A stretch of 64,000 nucleotides of DNA, from assembly GCF_023703465.1 (NCBI RefSeq), contig NZ_JAMQGP010000002.1:310001-374000 (forward strand), in the 5' to 3' direction. The DNA is from Echinimonas agarilytica (GTDB lineage Bacteria; Pseudomonadota; Gammaproteobacteria; Enterobacterales; Neiellaceae). The notes under the pieces were generated by a model. It was given only the letters and a program-made list of their open reading frames with translations, did not search any database and had not been told where the DNA came from. The position numbers and the translations under genes were made by a program. Each line of letters starts with the position of its first letter. Position 1 is the first letter of the stretch. Below are positions 55,240-64,000 of this stretch, one piece after another.

Positions 55240-56673
55240 TTAGAAAGCGTAGTTATATTGCGCAGAAAACAAATATGCGTTTACTTTATCCAATGTTGCA
55301 TCGAGTGTTGTAATGGGGCTTCCATCAACGAGAAACTCTTCATGAACAGATTCTTTACGACCATGAATAAATGCAGCGCCAACGTCAATACTCGATGACT
55401 TATCCAACTCATAGGTGAAGCCTGCAGTAAACCATTGGCGTGAGGTGTCTGGAATTGAAATCGTACGATATTCATCTTTGACGGGGCTATCGTCATAGGC
55501 GTATCCGCCTCGGATGGTCCAATGCTCATCCATGATATAGGTGAGCCCTAATGAAGCGCGCCAAGAGTGCTCAAAGTTTTCTTCCTTCAATAATATGTCA
55601 TCACCGATGGGTGTCGTCTCATCGAAATCAACGGTGAGTTCTTCGAATGTTCCCCACCCTGTATAGTTGAGGCTAGCTTGCACTGACCACTGGTCGTCCA
55701 TTCGATGATTCACTGCGAATTCTGCCAGAGCGGGTAAATCTAGGCCTAAACTGCCTGGAACATTCGACATCTGAAGCAGATCTGAATTGAAGTCGCCTTC
55801 CAAGTCTACATTCACCTCTGAACGATAGGTCAGTCCAATATCTGTATCTGGCGTTGGAGCCCACAATAGGCCGATATTCCAACCCCAGTCCCATCCGTCT
55901 CCGGAAACATCACCAATTTTAGCGCCGCCGGGAATCTGTGGAAGATTAGGTAACTGAGCACCATCAGGTAACTGGGGATTTAGCCCATTTGCAATGCTGT
56001 TATAAGCGCCGTATGCGGCGTTGTCATCATTAAAGTAAAGTGGCGTACTTGAGCGAATGCTGCCATCTGCGTATACGGCATTCACGCCTAAACCGATAGA
56101 TAGCTCTTGGTTGACCTGATATGAGATATTGGGGTTAATATTAATCGTGATGAGCTCGGTTTTTTGGCCGTATTCTGTGGCATTGAAACCTTCCGAGAAT
56201 TCGGTGCTTAAGCCAAAATTTGAAAATGTGGCTAAACCCACATGCCAGCGCTCGTTGATTGGCACAATGACGGCGAAACTGGGAACAACTGCGCTTGGCG
56301 CAAAATCTTCTGCATTTGCGGGGCGCTGCGAGTCGACCGATGGTAGTTGCTGACCTGAAAGCCCAGAAGCTATAGGTGCTAGGGTATTGTAGCCTTCAGC
56401 CAAGTGATTGGTGGTGGTTCCTTTGAGATCAACTGACGGATTTATATACGTCAGTTGGCCGCTCATAGATATTGTGCCAAAGCGGCTCATTGCCGCAGGG
56501 TTACGGGCCAAGATTGAGGCGTTTTCAACGGTGGCAGCTTCACCTGCAAATGCTCGGCCTAAACCATTGGCACTGTGCTCGTGAATTTGAAATCCAGCAG
56601 CGATAACTTGGGGCGATAGTATAGAAAATGCACAACCTACAGCGATTGCACAAGGTGTCGATAAAATTTTCAT
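55240..56673 (-). CDS. fadL: FadL-type outer-membrane long-chain fatty acid transporter
   Basis: 477 residues with signal peptide, the FadL N-terminal hatch motif (AGFQIHEHSANGLGRAFAGEAA, with NPAAM following) and a 14-strand barrel pattern ending in a C-terminal Phe (YNYAF). It takes up long-chain fatty acids or other hydrophobic compounds. The yfcZ-family gene lies 2 kb upstream, an association also known in E. coli. Confidence 0.93.
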   Translation of the reverse strand: MKILSTPCAIAVGCAFSILSPQVIAAGFQIHEHSANGLGRAFAGEAATVENASILARNPAAMSRFGTISMSGQLTYINPSVDLKGTTTNHLAEGYNTLAPIASGLSGQQLPSVDSQRPANAEDFAPSAVVPSFAVIVPINERWHVGLATFSNFGLSTEFSEGFNATEYGQKTELITININPNISYQVNQELSIGLGVNAVYADGSIRSSTPLYFNDDNAAYGAYNSIANGLNPQLPDGAQLPNLPQIPGGAKIGDVSGDGWDWGWNIGLLWAPTPDTDIGLTYRSEVNVDLEGDFNSDLLQMSNVPGSLGLDLPALAEFAVNHRMDDQWSVQASLNYTGWGTFEELTVDFDETTPIGDDILLKEENFEHSWRASLGLTYIMDEHWTIRGGYAYDDSPVKDEYRTISIPDTSRQWFTAGFTYELDKSSSIDVGAAFIHGRKESVHEEFLVDGSPITTLDATLDKVNAYLFSAQYNYAF

Positions 56674-56810
56674 AGTGTTTTAATTGTATTGTTGTTGTAA
56701 TAAATAATAACCAGCACTCGCAGTGTATTGTTCTAATAATGTTTTGCAAGATGACATTGGGTAATTCTCGAATACTTTGCAAAATATCGAATTTATAGGG
56801 TGGAATAGCG

Positions 56811-57257
56811 GTGTTTTTGCAACATTTTGTTAAATTTTGTCAGCTTTCAACACATCAACTTATGGCTTGCTTAAGGCTCCGCCAAGATATATTCATGATT
56901 GAACAAAATAGCCTCTATCGCGATCTTGATGGGTATGACGAGAACGCTTGGCACCTTATGCTATTTGATCAACAAGCACTCATCGGTTATGCCCGCTTGG
57001 TGCCTCCGGAACGTCCTGGTGATGTGGTGAAGTTGGGCCGCTTAGTGGTGGCCAAAAATTATCGCAAGCAAGGTGTCGCGCAACAAATGATGAAGACCCT
57101 CATTCAGTTCAGTAGCAAGGATTTTCCCAATTCAGACATCACGTTATCTGCGCAAATTCATTTAACCGAATTTTATTCGGGGCTTGGGTTTAAAGTACGG
57201 GGAGAGTCATATGATGATGGCGGCATTGAACACGTTGACATGTTCAAAACCGCCTAG
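56811..57257 (+). CDS. GNAT acetyltransferase, ElaA-like
   Basis: GTG at 56811 gives 148 residues. The ElaA family pattern is clear: LRLRQDIFMIEQNSLYRDLDGYDENAWHLM, then the acetyl-CoA loop RLVVAKNYRKQGVAQQMM (R/Q-x-x-G-x-G/A variant). The substrate is unknown. It is divergent from fadL and convergent with the DUF3379 gene. Confidence 0.88.
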   Translation: MFLQHFVKFCQLSTHQLMACLRLRQDIFMIEQNSLYRDLDGYDENAWHLMLFDQQALIGYARLVPPERPGDVVKLGRLVVAKNYRKQGVAQQMMKTLIQFSSKDFPNSDITLSAQIHLTEFYSGLGFKVRGESYDDGGIEHVDMFKTA

Positions 57258-57266
57258 AAGGTAGGG

Positions 57267-57977
57267 TTAGATAGGGCCCCAATTAATATTCTCTTCGAGG
57301 GTTTGTTCAAGTTTTTGAATGTGTTGTTCAGATTTTCCAATGACAACCAACCCTGTGGTGCCGTGCACGAATACTTGACCTTTGAACTGACCGTCGGAAA
57401 AGTGCTTGGACACTTCTTTAAAGTCATTCACGTTGGGTACAACAAACACCGTCACGCGCTCATCATTCACGCCCATTACCAGATGCAAGCTGCGCTTTCC
57501 CTTAAAATCACAGTGGTTTGCATAGTACACCGGTGCAACCGCTTCGGTTAGGTGTGCGCCATAACCCGCAAGTTTGGCATTGACTTGCGATAATGTGGCA
57601 TGTTCATTTACGTCGCTCAAAACTGCTGGCTCATGATACACATGCGCCAACGCGTAATTAGCAAGTTCTGAATGGGGTTGAGGCCAAAGCGCAAACGTTG
57701 CTGTGACCACCAAAGTGATACTTGCCGCCATCGCAAATATCCATTTCCGAGTTTGATGCTGCTCTTTATGCTGGTCGAAGCGTTGCTTGAACAATAGCTC
57801 ATCGGCTAGGCCCTCTGGCACATCCACTGCGAGTGCTGCAGCTATTTTATCATCAAACGCTTTCATTTCAGCCACTTGAGATTGGCGCTCACGACTGGTT
57901 TGTATGGCTTCCTTCATTGCCGCATCGTTGTCATACGGATCGGCAATCAGCCGTTTACGGAACTCTAAATCATCCAT
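57267..57977 (-). CDS. DUF3379 membrane protein, probable anti-sigma partner
   Basis: 236 residues: an N-terminal cytosolic region (about 1-75), one membrane helix (about 80-98) and a periplasmic domain. The N-terminus (MDDLEFRKRLIADPYDNDAAM) is the DUF3379 signature. Its start overlaps the sigma-factor gene by 8 bp, the classic ECF sigma/anti-sigma layout. Direct anti-sigma activity is inferred from topology and position. Confidence 0.85.
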   Translation of the reverse strand: MDDLEFRKRLIADPYDNDAAMKEAIQTSRERQSQVAEMKAFDDKIAAALAVDVPEGLADELLFKQRFDQHKEQHQTRKWIFAMAASITLVVTATFALWPQPHSELANYALAHVYHEPAVLSDVNEHATLSQVNAKLAGYGAHLTEAVAPVYYANHCDFKGKRSLHLVMGVNDERVTVFVVPNVNDFKEVSKHFSDGQFKGQVFVHGTTGLVVIGKSEQHIQKLEQTLEENINWGPI

Positions 57978-58524
57978 TGCTGTGCCTCCTATTTGAGATT
58001 TGGCCTTCCAGTGCTTCTTTTAACTGATTTCTGGCTCTGAAGAGCCGCGTCATTACCGTGTTTTTGTTCAGGCCAAGTTCTGCTGCTATTTCTTCGCCAG
58101 TATAGCCGCCGATAATTTGCATCATCAGTGGTTCTCGATATTCCGGTGCAAGCATTTGCATTTGTCGACGTATCAACTGCTGTTCCATTTCAGCTTCTGC
58201 GCTTAAAGTGGCGGTATCTGATAGCGTTACATCGTCCATGTCGACCAAATCAAACTGCTTACGTTCAAAGCGACGCGCGTTTTCACGCCGTAAAATAGTG
58301 ATGAGCCAAGACTTTGCAGCTTTGGAATCTTTCAAGGAGTCGAGGGATTTCCAAGCTCGCAAAAAAGTTTCCTGAACCAAGTCTTTCGACACTGTACTAT
58401 CCTGACAAAGCCAGTAGGCGTATCTGTACATGTCTTTATGAAACGCTTTAACAAGGGCTTCATAGCGATTTTGTTTTGTATTCATATCCGATAAGACCGG
58501 GATGGATTCATTTTTATTTCGCAC
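57970..58524 (-). CDS. ECF-type RNA polymerase sigma factor
   Basis: 184 residues with sigma region 2 (DMYRYAYWLCQDSTVSKDLVQETFLRAW) and region 4 (EYREPLMMQIIGGYTGEEIAAELGLNKNTVMTRLFRARNQL). GTG at 58524 has AAGGAA 8 nt upstream; ATG at 58485 is an alternative that fits the family length slightly better. Coupled to a DUF3379 protein. It lies between fadL and the yfcZ-family gene, so its regulon may concern envelope lipids (inference). Confidence 0.93.
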   Translation of the reverse strand: MRNKNESIPVLSDMNTKQNRYEALVKAFHKDMYRYAYWLCQDSTVSKDLVQETFLRAWKSLDSLKDSKAAKSWLITILRRENARRFERKQFDLVDMDDVTLSDTATLSAEAEMEQQLIRRQMQMLAPEYREPLMMQIIGGYTGEEIAAELGLNKNTVMTRLFRARNQLKEALEGQISNRRHSNG

Positions 58525-58643
58525 GAATTACAATTTCCTTGCGTTTGACGAAGTTCACAGTTCGACTAGAACTTGATCCAGTTCAATATTCTGTTTTCAG
58601 TCAGGCGTATTATTCAAATTAAGTTAAGGAATCCGGTGACCCA

Positions 58644-58937
58644 ATGAGTCAAAATCTTTCAGAAAAAGTTCATGAATCTCAAGCTTGTTGCTGCGTAGAT
58701 GTTGGTTCAATTTTGGACAACAGCGACACAAAAGCAAGTCAAACGGCATTGTGTGCAAATGAAACAGAAGCGAAAGCACTGCTTGAAGTTTGGCATAAAA
58801 GCGCCGTAAAAGCTTCTTCTGAACCCTTTGAAATGACTCATCAAATTGATCCCGTACAAGACGGTGTTCAATTATCAGTGGAGTTCACTTTTTCGTGTCA
58901 AGCTGAAGCACTTATTTTTCAGCTCGGACAGCGATAA
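58644..58937 (+). CDS. YfcZ/YiiS-family (DUF406) protein
   Basis: 97 residues. The family hallmark is present: CCCVDVGSILDNSD near the N-terminus and FTFSCQAEALIFQLGQR at the end. Function is unknown. In E. coli yfcZ lies beside fadL, and here fadL is about 2 kb away. A terminator follows. Confidence 0.92.
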   Translation: MSQNLSEKVHESQACCCVDVGSILDNSDTKASQTALCANETEAKALLEVWHKSAVKASSEPFEMTHQIDPVQDGVQLSVEFTFSCQAEALIFQLGQR

Positions 58938-58966
58938 CGATTCTCACAGCCTCTCCAGCACTTTTT

Positions 58967-58993
58967 GGGCATACCTAGTATGCCCCTTTTTTT
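58967..58993 (+). terminator. Terminator after the YfcZ-family gene
   Basis: GGGCATAC (58967-58974) pairs with GTATGCCC (58978-58985), then a C and a run of seven or more T. Confidence 0.88.
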
Positions 58994-59053
58994 GCCTGAA
59001 TTTTGGCTATTCTATAGTGCCAACGTTGATGACGTTGGCGTCTCGGAATGTCC

Positions 59054-60703
59054 TCAACGATACAATTCAAATGTTTCGGACTTTGCTTTGCCTTGAGACG
59101 TTAGTTCATCTCGCATGAATTCAAGGGCCTGCTTCAATTCTTTGCATGACGCGTCGGATGAATCATGGCCGTAGCGTGTGGACTTCACTTTATTGTAAAG
59201 CACTTCGACGGCTTTGATATGTTGTGATGATTCGGGGTGTTGCACCAACAAATGACTCAAAGTCGACACTTGATAAGTTTCCTTAAGCCAACGGCGCATA
59301 GGCTGACTCAGATCGCCCATTTGTGGTTGTTCGAGTGCCTGAACTAAGTCTTTCCAACTTTCATTTTGCGGGGCTTTTGGCTTCTTCGGTGGGACTTTTA
59401 TGTGACTAGGCAATATCTGCTTGAGATAACGCACATGAAGCCACCAAGCCAATAGCGTTACGAACCAAAGTACTGAAACGGCAGTGAGCGCCGAGTAAAG
59501 CCATACCGGAGCGCGAGTAGGCGTTGCCTCAAAATCTGGCAGTGCGACCTCTGGTTCTCCTGTGGCAGCTTGAGCTGGAAGTACTTCTATTGAGCGAGCT
59601 GGAAGTGTCACTTCCGCCATTTGATGGTATCGCGTATCCCAATACTTCAAGGTCACTGGGGGCAAACTTAAAGTACCGGGTTCTGTCGCAATAAATGCAG
59701 ATGTTTCAACTCGTTGCGTAATGACGCTATTGCCACGATATGTGGTGCTGGTCTCAGTCTTATCAGGATAAACATTCACATTGGTAGGGTACTGAACACC
59801 TGAGACGGGAAGCCTATCTTCTGAAATACCATTCGCAGTAATGACAATTTTCCGACTGACAGGTTCGCCCACATAAATACTTGATTGGTCGTCAGATTGC
59901 TCTTCGATAGTGATATATTCAGCAGGAATGAACGGTTGTTCTGCCTCATCAGGAATCGGCATGATAAAGAGCTGTTTGTCATCTGATACCACTTGCACTG
60001 GTCGTGTTCTGGCATTGTCAAAGAAGCTACGAGCCTGGGCCGTTACGACCGTTCCGGCAAACATGGGCGGGCGCAATGAATACATGCCACTTTCTTCAGC
60101 TGATACTGCATATTTGCGGCTAATCACGCGATAGCGTTTACCATTTACAATTTCAATATTGTCCGTGTCTTCTCCCATTTGAGAAAAGTCCAGGCCATCG
60201 CCTTCCGGATCGGACAAGCGTCCTCGCTCCAGTTGCACCGATAGGTACAACTTGGTATCCAGCACAGCGACTTGTCCTGGGTAAGCGCGCTCGGTCGACA
60301 TTTTGTTTTCTATATAGATATCGCGTTGATTGGCGGCACCTTGAGTTTCTTTTGCAACCGTCAGGCTGATTGGGCGAGAAGCAACTCCGTCGTAGCGAAA
60401 AGCCGGAATGGTATAGGTTCCAGGCGTGCGAGCAATGAGCACGGTTGTCCAAGTTGTGGAGCGTGAAGTTTTGAAATTTACGCTCTTGGTAGAACGATTC
60501 ACGTGTGTTTGACCAACCACGAAATTTTTCAACAAAATACTCGTGTCGATGGCATCTCTTGGAATGTCGTCGTCGGCTACAATTTGCAGTACAAATGATT
60601 CATTCGTGAGCACTGGGTTTTTATCAATTGTGGCCTCAATGCTGGTGAGGGCTTTAGCCGGAAATGCGACCAGTACAATAATCCATATAAATAAACGATG
60701 CAT
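59054..60703 (-). CDS. BatD-like protein (Bat aerotolerance-type operon)
   Basis: 549 residues with signal peptide (ends FPAKA), several beta-sandwich domains (BatD family, about 20-400), a membrane helix near 410-430 and a cytosolic tail. The start ALTSIEATIDKNPVLTNESFVLQI is typical. Last gene of the Bat operon, directly after the VWA-TPR gene with no gap. The operon is known in many bacteria; its exact function is unsettled. Confidence 0.9.
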   Translation of the reverse strand: MHRLFIWIIVLVAFPAKALTSIEATIDKNPVLTNESFVLQIVADDDIPRDAIDTSILLKNFVVGQTHVNRSTKSVNFKTSRSTTWTTVLIARTPGTYTIPAFRYDGVASRPISLTVAKETQGAANQRDIYIENKMSTERAYPGQVAVLDTKLYLSVQLERGRLSDPEGDGLDFSQMGEDTDNIEIVNGKRYRVISRKYAVSAEESGMYSLRPPMFAGTVVTAQARSFFDNARTRPVQVVSDDKQLFIMPIPDEAEQPFIPAEYITIEEQSDDQSSIYVGEPVSRKIVITANGISEDRLPVSGVQYPTNVNVYPDKTETSTTYRGNSVITQRVETSAFIATEPGTLSLPPVTLKYWDTRYHQMAEVTLPARSIEVLPAQAATGEPEVALPDFEATPTRAPVWLYSALTAVSVLWFVTLLAWWLHVRYLKQILPSHIKVPPKKPKAPQNESWKDLVQALEQPQMGDLSQPMRRWLKETYQVSTLSHLLVQHPESSQHIKAVEVLYNKVKSTRYGHDSSDASCKELKQALEFMRDELTSQGKAKSETFELYR

Positions 60704-62740
60704 TTACCAAACCTCATCATCGGTCATCAGGCGTCCATCGGCCTGGCGTTTACGATATTCTAATTGCATTTTGTTTCTGAGCAGCACAGCCGGATCGTCT
60801 GGCAATGTATTGAGCCGCACGTCCTCTATTTCTTCTGCGTCGGGTGATTCGTCGTCAGTGGGTCGTCCCACAATAGGGCCTTGTTGTTCAGGCTCCGCTT
60901 GGGCTGGGTGTTGTTCTGGAGAGCCACTGCCTTGTTGGGAATCTGGTGGAGATTGTTCGGCAAGATCAGGTTGCAACTGACTTTGTTGGGAGTCTTCACT
61001 GTTGTCTTGCGCTGACTCTTCTGGCTCAGAGGAGTCTGATTCAGGGGACTCCTCTGAGTCGCTATTCTGATTTTGTGGCTCATCCGATTCATCTTGCTCT
61101 GATGGCTGTTCATTTGAGTTTTGTGGTTGGTCTGAATCGTCGTTAGTTTTGTTGGCGTCAGATTCTTGTGGATCATCCTGATTATTTGATTCAGAAGTGT
61201 CGTCGGAACTGTTTTCAGAATCTGATGAATTGCTATCAGATTGTTCCGATTCAGAGTTGTCTTGCGACTGTTCTTGTTCACTATTGTCTTGCTGATCTTG
61301 CTGATCTTGCTGATCTTGCTGATCTTGCTGATCTTGCTGATCTTGCTGATCTTGCTGATCTTGCTGATCTTGCTGATCTTGCTGATCTTGCTGATCTTGG
61401 AGTTGTTTCAACACCTCGATATTGTGCAAGGCATCTTCCATTCCGGGTTCAAGCTCCAAAGCTTTCTCATAGGCGGCGATGGCATCATCAAATTGTTGTT
61501 GTTGAGCAAGCGCGTTGCCGAGATTGTAATGTCCGTCAGCACTGCCATCAGTTTGAAATTGTTTTGCCGCCGCTTCGAAATCACCACTGCGATATAGCGC
61601 TGCTCCTTTTTGCATTGGGTTTTGATACAGCTCGGCAGCTCGGCCAAAATCCTTATTTTGAAATGCATCATCTGCTTGTTGTGATTTGTTTTTCCACAAA
61701 TCTTGCCACTCAAATGCATGCGCATGTGGAGGCTGCCAGAACAGCACTAGCACAAACGTGATAATTGCGCCCTTGCGGAATAAAAGTAGCATGAATGGAG
61801 CTAGTAAAAGCATTAGATAGGGGCCAAAGTCCTCACGCACTTGGGCTATTTGTTGCTGACGTTCGGCATCGCTCAGAGCAGCCTTAGAGCTAGCTTTTGC
61901 CAGTAACTCAATATCACGATTACTACTGCGCATGGTGACTGCAATACCTCCGGTCTCACGCGCTAAACGCTTACTTATATTGTGATTCGCAGTGGGTACA
62001 GCTATGCCGCCTGCGTTGTTTTTCAACAATTCGCCATTAGGTAGCTTGATCGGCGCGCCAATTTCGGTGCCCACTTGCATGATATTCAACGTGTAATCCG
62101 TTGATTGCAGTAGGGTACTGACCGCTTCCGCTCGTTTTTCTGAAATACCATCAGTGATTAAAATAATACTGCCGCGCTGGTGGCCCGCTTGTGTTAAAAG
62201 CTCGATGGCTTTTTCCATCGCGATATCAGGGCGAGAGCCATATGACGGCATAATGTCGGGTGAAAGCGAACCAATAAAGTTATTCAGCGTTTTTCCGTCA
62301 CCCGTCATTGGGCTGACGACGAAGGCATCACCGGCATATGCGATCAGGCCTGTTTCACCCCCTTTCGTTTCTTTTACGAAGTCGATGGCTTTAAAGCGTA
62401 AACGACTGAGCCTGTTCGGCGATACGTCGGTTGACCACATCGAAAGGCTCATATCAAGCACCAACACGCGGGCTTGCTCAGAACTAAATAGAGGACTAGG
62501 CAATGTTCTAAAACTTGGCCCCGATAACGCAATAATTGCAATGAGCAAAGCGCTTATGAATAGAGGTGTGGGGTTTTGATGTTTCTCGGGTTTTTGCACC
62601 ATGCGTGACTGCAAGTGTGGCGAAATCAACGAGTGCCATGAGGTTTTCTTGGGTTTATAAATGACAAACCCCAATGTCAAAATGACCCAAGGTACAAGTG
62701 CCCATAGCCAATCTGGGCGAATCCAAACGAAATCAATCAT
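60704..62740 (-). CDS. VWA-TPR membrane protein (BatB/BatC fusion type)
   Basis: 678 residues. N-terminal membrane helices (about 10-28 and 58-75) and a VWA domain with MIDAS DxSxS at 96-100 (DMSLS). A further helix pair lies near 300-340, then TPR units (about 350-445). A pure QDQ repeat follows (448-485), then a Ser/Asp/Glu/Gln-rich disordered tail to about 640. BatB and BatC are separate in many species; the fusion is common in gammaproteobacteria. The start overlaps the BatA stop by 4 bp. Confidence 0.92.
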   Translation of the reverse strand: MIDFVWIRPDWLWALVPWVILTLGFVIYKPKKTSWHSLISPHLQSRMVQKPEKHQNPTPLFISALLIAIIALSGPSFRTLPSPLFSSEQARVLVLDMSLSMWSTDVSPNRLSRLRFKAIDFVKETKGGETGLIAYAGDAFVVSPMTGDGKTLNNFIGSLSPDIMPSYGSRPDIAMEKAIELLTQAGHQRGSIILITDGISEKRAEAVSTLLQSTDYTLNIMQVGTEIGAPIKLPNGELLKNNAGGIAVPTANHNISKRLARETGGIAVTMRSSNRDIELLAKASSKAALSDAERQQQIAQVREDFGPYLMLLLAPFMLLLFRKGAIITFVLVLFWQPPHAHAFEWQDLWKNKSQQADDAFQNKDFGRAAELYQNPMQKGAALYRSGDFEAAAKQFQTDGSADGHYNLGNALAQQQQFDDAIAAYEKALELEPGMEDALHNIEVLKQLQDQQDQQDQQDQQDQQDQQDQQDQQDQQDQQDQQDQQDNSEQEQSQDNSESEQSDSNSSDSENSSDDTSESNNQDDPQESDANKTNDDSDQPQNSNEQPSEQDESDEPQNQNSDSEESPESDSSEPEESAQDNSEDSQQSQLQPDLAEQSPPDSQQGSGSPEQHPAQAEPEQQGPIVGRPTDDESPDAEEIEDVRLNTLPDDPAVLLRNKMQLEYRKRQADGRLMTDDEVW
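61288..61399. repeat. 9-bp microsatellite, 12.4 copies (QDQ repeat)
   Basis: Twelve perfect copies of CTTGCTGAT plus CTTG, all in frame and coding Gln-Asp-Gln on the minus strand. Copy number can change without a frameshift. No base varies between units, which suggests recent expansion. Confidence 0.98.
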
Positions 62741-63744
62741 GCGTTAGAGCCTCCCGTTTTGGTTTTTCTAAATTCTCCGTTTTGTAATAAGCGTACGATG
62801 AAGAGCAGCACCGATAGACCAAGTGCTGCGGCTAACGGGTAGAAAAATATATCATGCATGGGACGGAAGAAAGTGGAGTCACTTGCCACGGGTTCCAAAG
62901 CATCAATGGCACTGTAAACTTCTGCCAAGCTTTGGGCATCTTTGGCTCGAAAGTAACGGCCTCCTGTGGCTTCTGCAATTGCTGTAAGGCCGCGTTCATT
63001 GAGGTCACTCGAAGGATTAATGGTTTGACTACCCAACAAAGAGCGCTTCACCATCACTTCAGCACCCACACCCACGGTATAGATGGTGACGTCATATTCT
63101 TTGGCGATCTGAGTCGCACGCTCTGGACTGAATTTGCCAGAGGTATTGTCACCATCGGTGAGTAACACCAGCACTTTGTGGTCCGATTTTTGGTTCAACA
63201 TGTGCTTAACTGAAACACCGATAGCGTCGCCAATGGCGGTCATTCTGCCGACTAAACCAAGCACTGCTTCATCTAAAAACGTAGAGACAGTTTTTCGATC
63301 GAATGTGAGAGGGGCTTGTAAATAGGCGGTATCGGCAAACAGCACAAGGCCAATGCGGTCGCCTTGTCGGCGCTCAATAAAGTCACTGAGTACCTGTTTT
63401 ACGATGGTCAGACGATCCACTGTTTGACCATTGAGATTCATGTCTTTAATCGACATTGATTGTGATAAATCGACGGCCACCATCAAGTCTCTTCCCTCCA
63501 GAGGACGACCAATAGGTTCGCCTTCCCATTGAGGGCGGGCCATCGCGGCAATCAGAAGTATCCAGATCACCCAAATTAGAGCAAGCTGCGATCGTTGAGG
63601 TGTTACATCTCTCATTTGCCCCGCTAATTGCGTTGCTGTGGGTAAATATAACTTTGCCAATTGTGCGGGCTGAGCCGGTAAAAAGCGTCGAACAACCCAA
63701 GGTAGTGGCAGTAATATGAACAGCCAAGGCCACGCAAACGTCAT
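62737..63744 (-). CDS. BatA-like VWA-domain membrane protein
   Basis: 335 residues: two N-terminal membrane helices, a VWA domain with complete MIDAS (DLSQS at 92-96, then T and D motifs such as LLTDGDNTSG) and a C-terminal helix near 305-325. It overlaps both neighbours by 4 bp (ATGA), so the operon is translationally coupled. Confidence 0.93.
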   Translation of the reverse strand: MTFAWPWLFILLPLPWVVRRFLPAQPAQLAKLYLPTATQLAGQMRDVTPQRSQLALIWVIWILLIAAMARPQWEGEPIGRPLEGRDLMVAVDLSQSMSIKDMNLNGQTVDRLTIVKQVLSDFIERRQGDRIGLVLFADTAYLQAPLTFDRKTVSTFLDEAVLGLVGRMTAIGDAIGVSVKHMLNQKSDHKVLVLLTDGDNTSGKFSPERATQIAKEYDVTIYTVGVGAEVMVKRSLLGSQTINPSSDLNERGLTAIAEATGGRYFRAKDAQSLAEVYSAIDALEPVASDSTFFRPMHDIFFYPLAAALGLSVLLFIVRLLQNGEFRKTKTGGSNA

Positions 63745-64000
63745 GATTTGGCCTCTTTCTTGGTGATTTTCCAGCTTTGCGCAACCCAGCTTGAGGCGCC
63801 TTTTTGGAGGGCTTCAGCATGTTCTGGTGTCATGCTTTTACCTGAATATTGATAGGATTTTAATTGCTCAATCATTGGTAGAACGTGAGCTTTAGCTTGT
63901 GTGTCAGTATGTGCGGATAACCATTGTTGCCAAGCTTGACCGCTAAGAGAAGCAACATGAGGTGCTTGACTGTAGCGTAAAGCCACCACTTTCAGCACTT
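63741..64000 (-). CDS. DUF4381-type protein of the Bat operon, C-terminal part
   Basis: The frame runs off the window end, so about 86 C-terminal residues are seen; a GTG at 63998 is internal, not a proven start. The segment is a helical cytosolic domain (LSGQAWQQWLSAHT, SGKSMTPEHAEAL). Position before BatA matches the moxR-DUF58-DUF4381-batA-batB order known elsewhere, which suggests DUF58 and MoxR genes beyond the edge. Confidence 0.8.
   Translation of the reverse strand, partial: VLKVVALRYSQAPHVASLSGQAWQQWLSAHTDTQAKAHVLPMIEQLKSYQYSGKSMTPEHAEALQKGASSWVAQSWKITKKEAKS

Noticed and set aside
61288-61399. Tandem array as a CRISPR
   Set aside because: Units are 9 bp with no spacers and encode a peptide repeat.
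61168-61761. Long plus-strand frames with Leu-Ala-Asp or Leu-Ile-Leu repeats
   Set aside because: They are antisense readings of the 9-bp QDQ microsatellite in the VWA-TPR gene; a multiple-of-three repeat keeps all frames open. No ribosome site.

Overview
This window looks like a chromosomal segment of a marine, cellulose-degrading gammaproteobacterium, probably Alteromonadales- or Cellvibrionales-like. Three things point there. Housekeeping genes sit in gammaproteobacterial order (lolB-ispE-tRNA-Gln-prs divergent from hemA-prfA-prmC-sirB2-kdsA; trmO-rcsF; fadL near yfcZ). An H-NS-type nucleoid protein is present. A cellulose-degradation block carries CBM2 modules. The genus cannot be fixed from the sequence alone. 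No IS element, prophage or CRISPR array was seen.

Layout. 1-277: the C-terminus of a PEP-CTERM envelope protein. 409-14291: a six-gene, same-strand run of secreted or membrane proteins, closed by a terminator. It holds a 1148-aa Ig-like/Cys-rich protein, two small accessory proteins, a 2491-aa protein with TSP3 repeats, an LVIVD propeller and 15 SbsA-type Ig domains, a small anchored protein and a CGYC thioredoxin-fold protein. 14365-16915 (minus): prs, tRNA-Gln, ispE, lolB. 17270-23124 (plus): hemA, prfA, prmC, sirB2-like, DUF819 permease, kdsA. 23367-26170: a patatin-like lipase and an SGLT-type sugar symporter. 26420-34573: a compact exopolysaccharide cluster (acyltransferase, flippase, glycosyltransferase, polymerase, bi-domain oxidoreductase, heparinase II/III), converging on mgtE. 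36172-40947: a periplasmic sugar-binding protein coupled to a diguanylate cyclase, then a PD40 propeller protein.

41011-52330 is a cellulose block: a GH6 cellulase with CBM2 and two PKD domains, a membrane AraC-type regulator, a 1386-aa protein joining beta-propellers, a di-heme cytochrome c domain and CBM2, and a CBM2-GH5 endoglucanase. 52499-64000 holds trmO-rcsF, a DUF4340 protein, hns, fadL, an ElaA-type acetyltransferase, an ECF sigma/DUF3379 pair, a YfcZ-family protein and most of a Bat (aerotolerance-type) operon that runs off the window.

How the genes fit together (inference): secreted cellulases and a cellulose-tethered redox protein release and oxidise glucan; the symporter imports sugars; a sugar-binding protein/diguanylate cyclase pair may tie sugar sensing to c-di-GMP and so to exopolysaccharide and adhesion. 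The least described parts are the Ig-repeat/thioredoxin operon (409-14291) and the CBM2-cytochrome protein (45773-49933). The giant Ig gene holds a nearly perfect 655-bp internal repeat embedded in diverged flanking domains, a strong sign of gene conversion.
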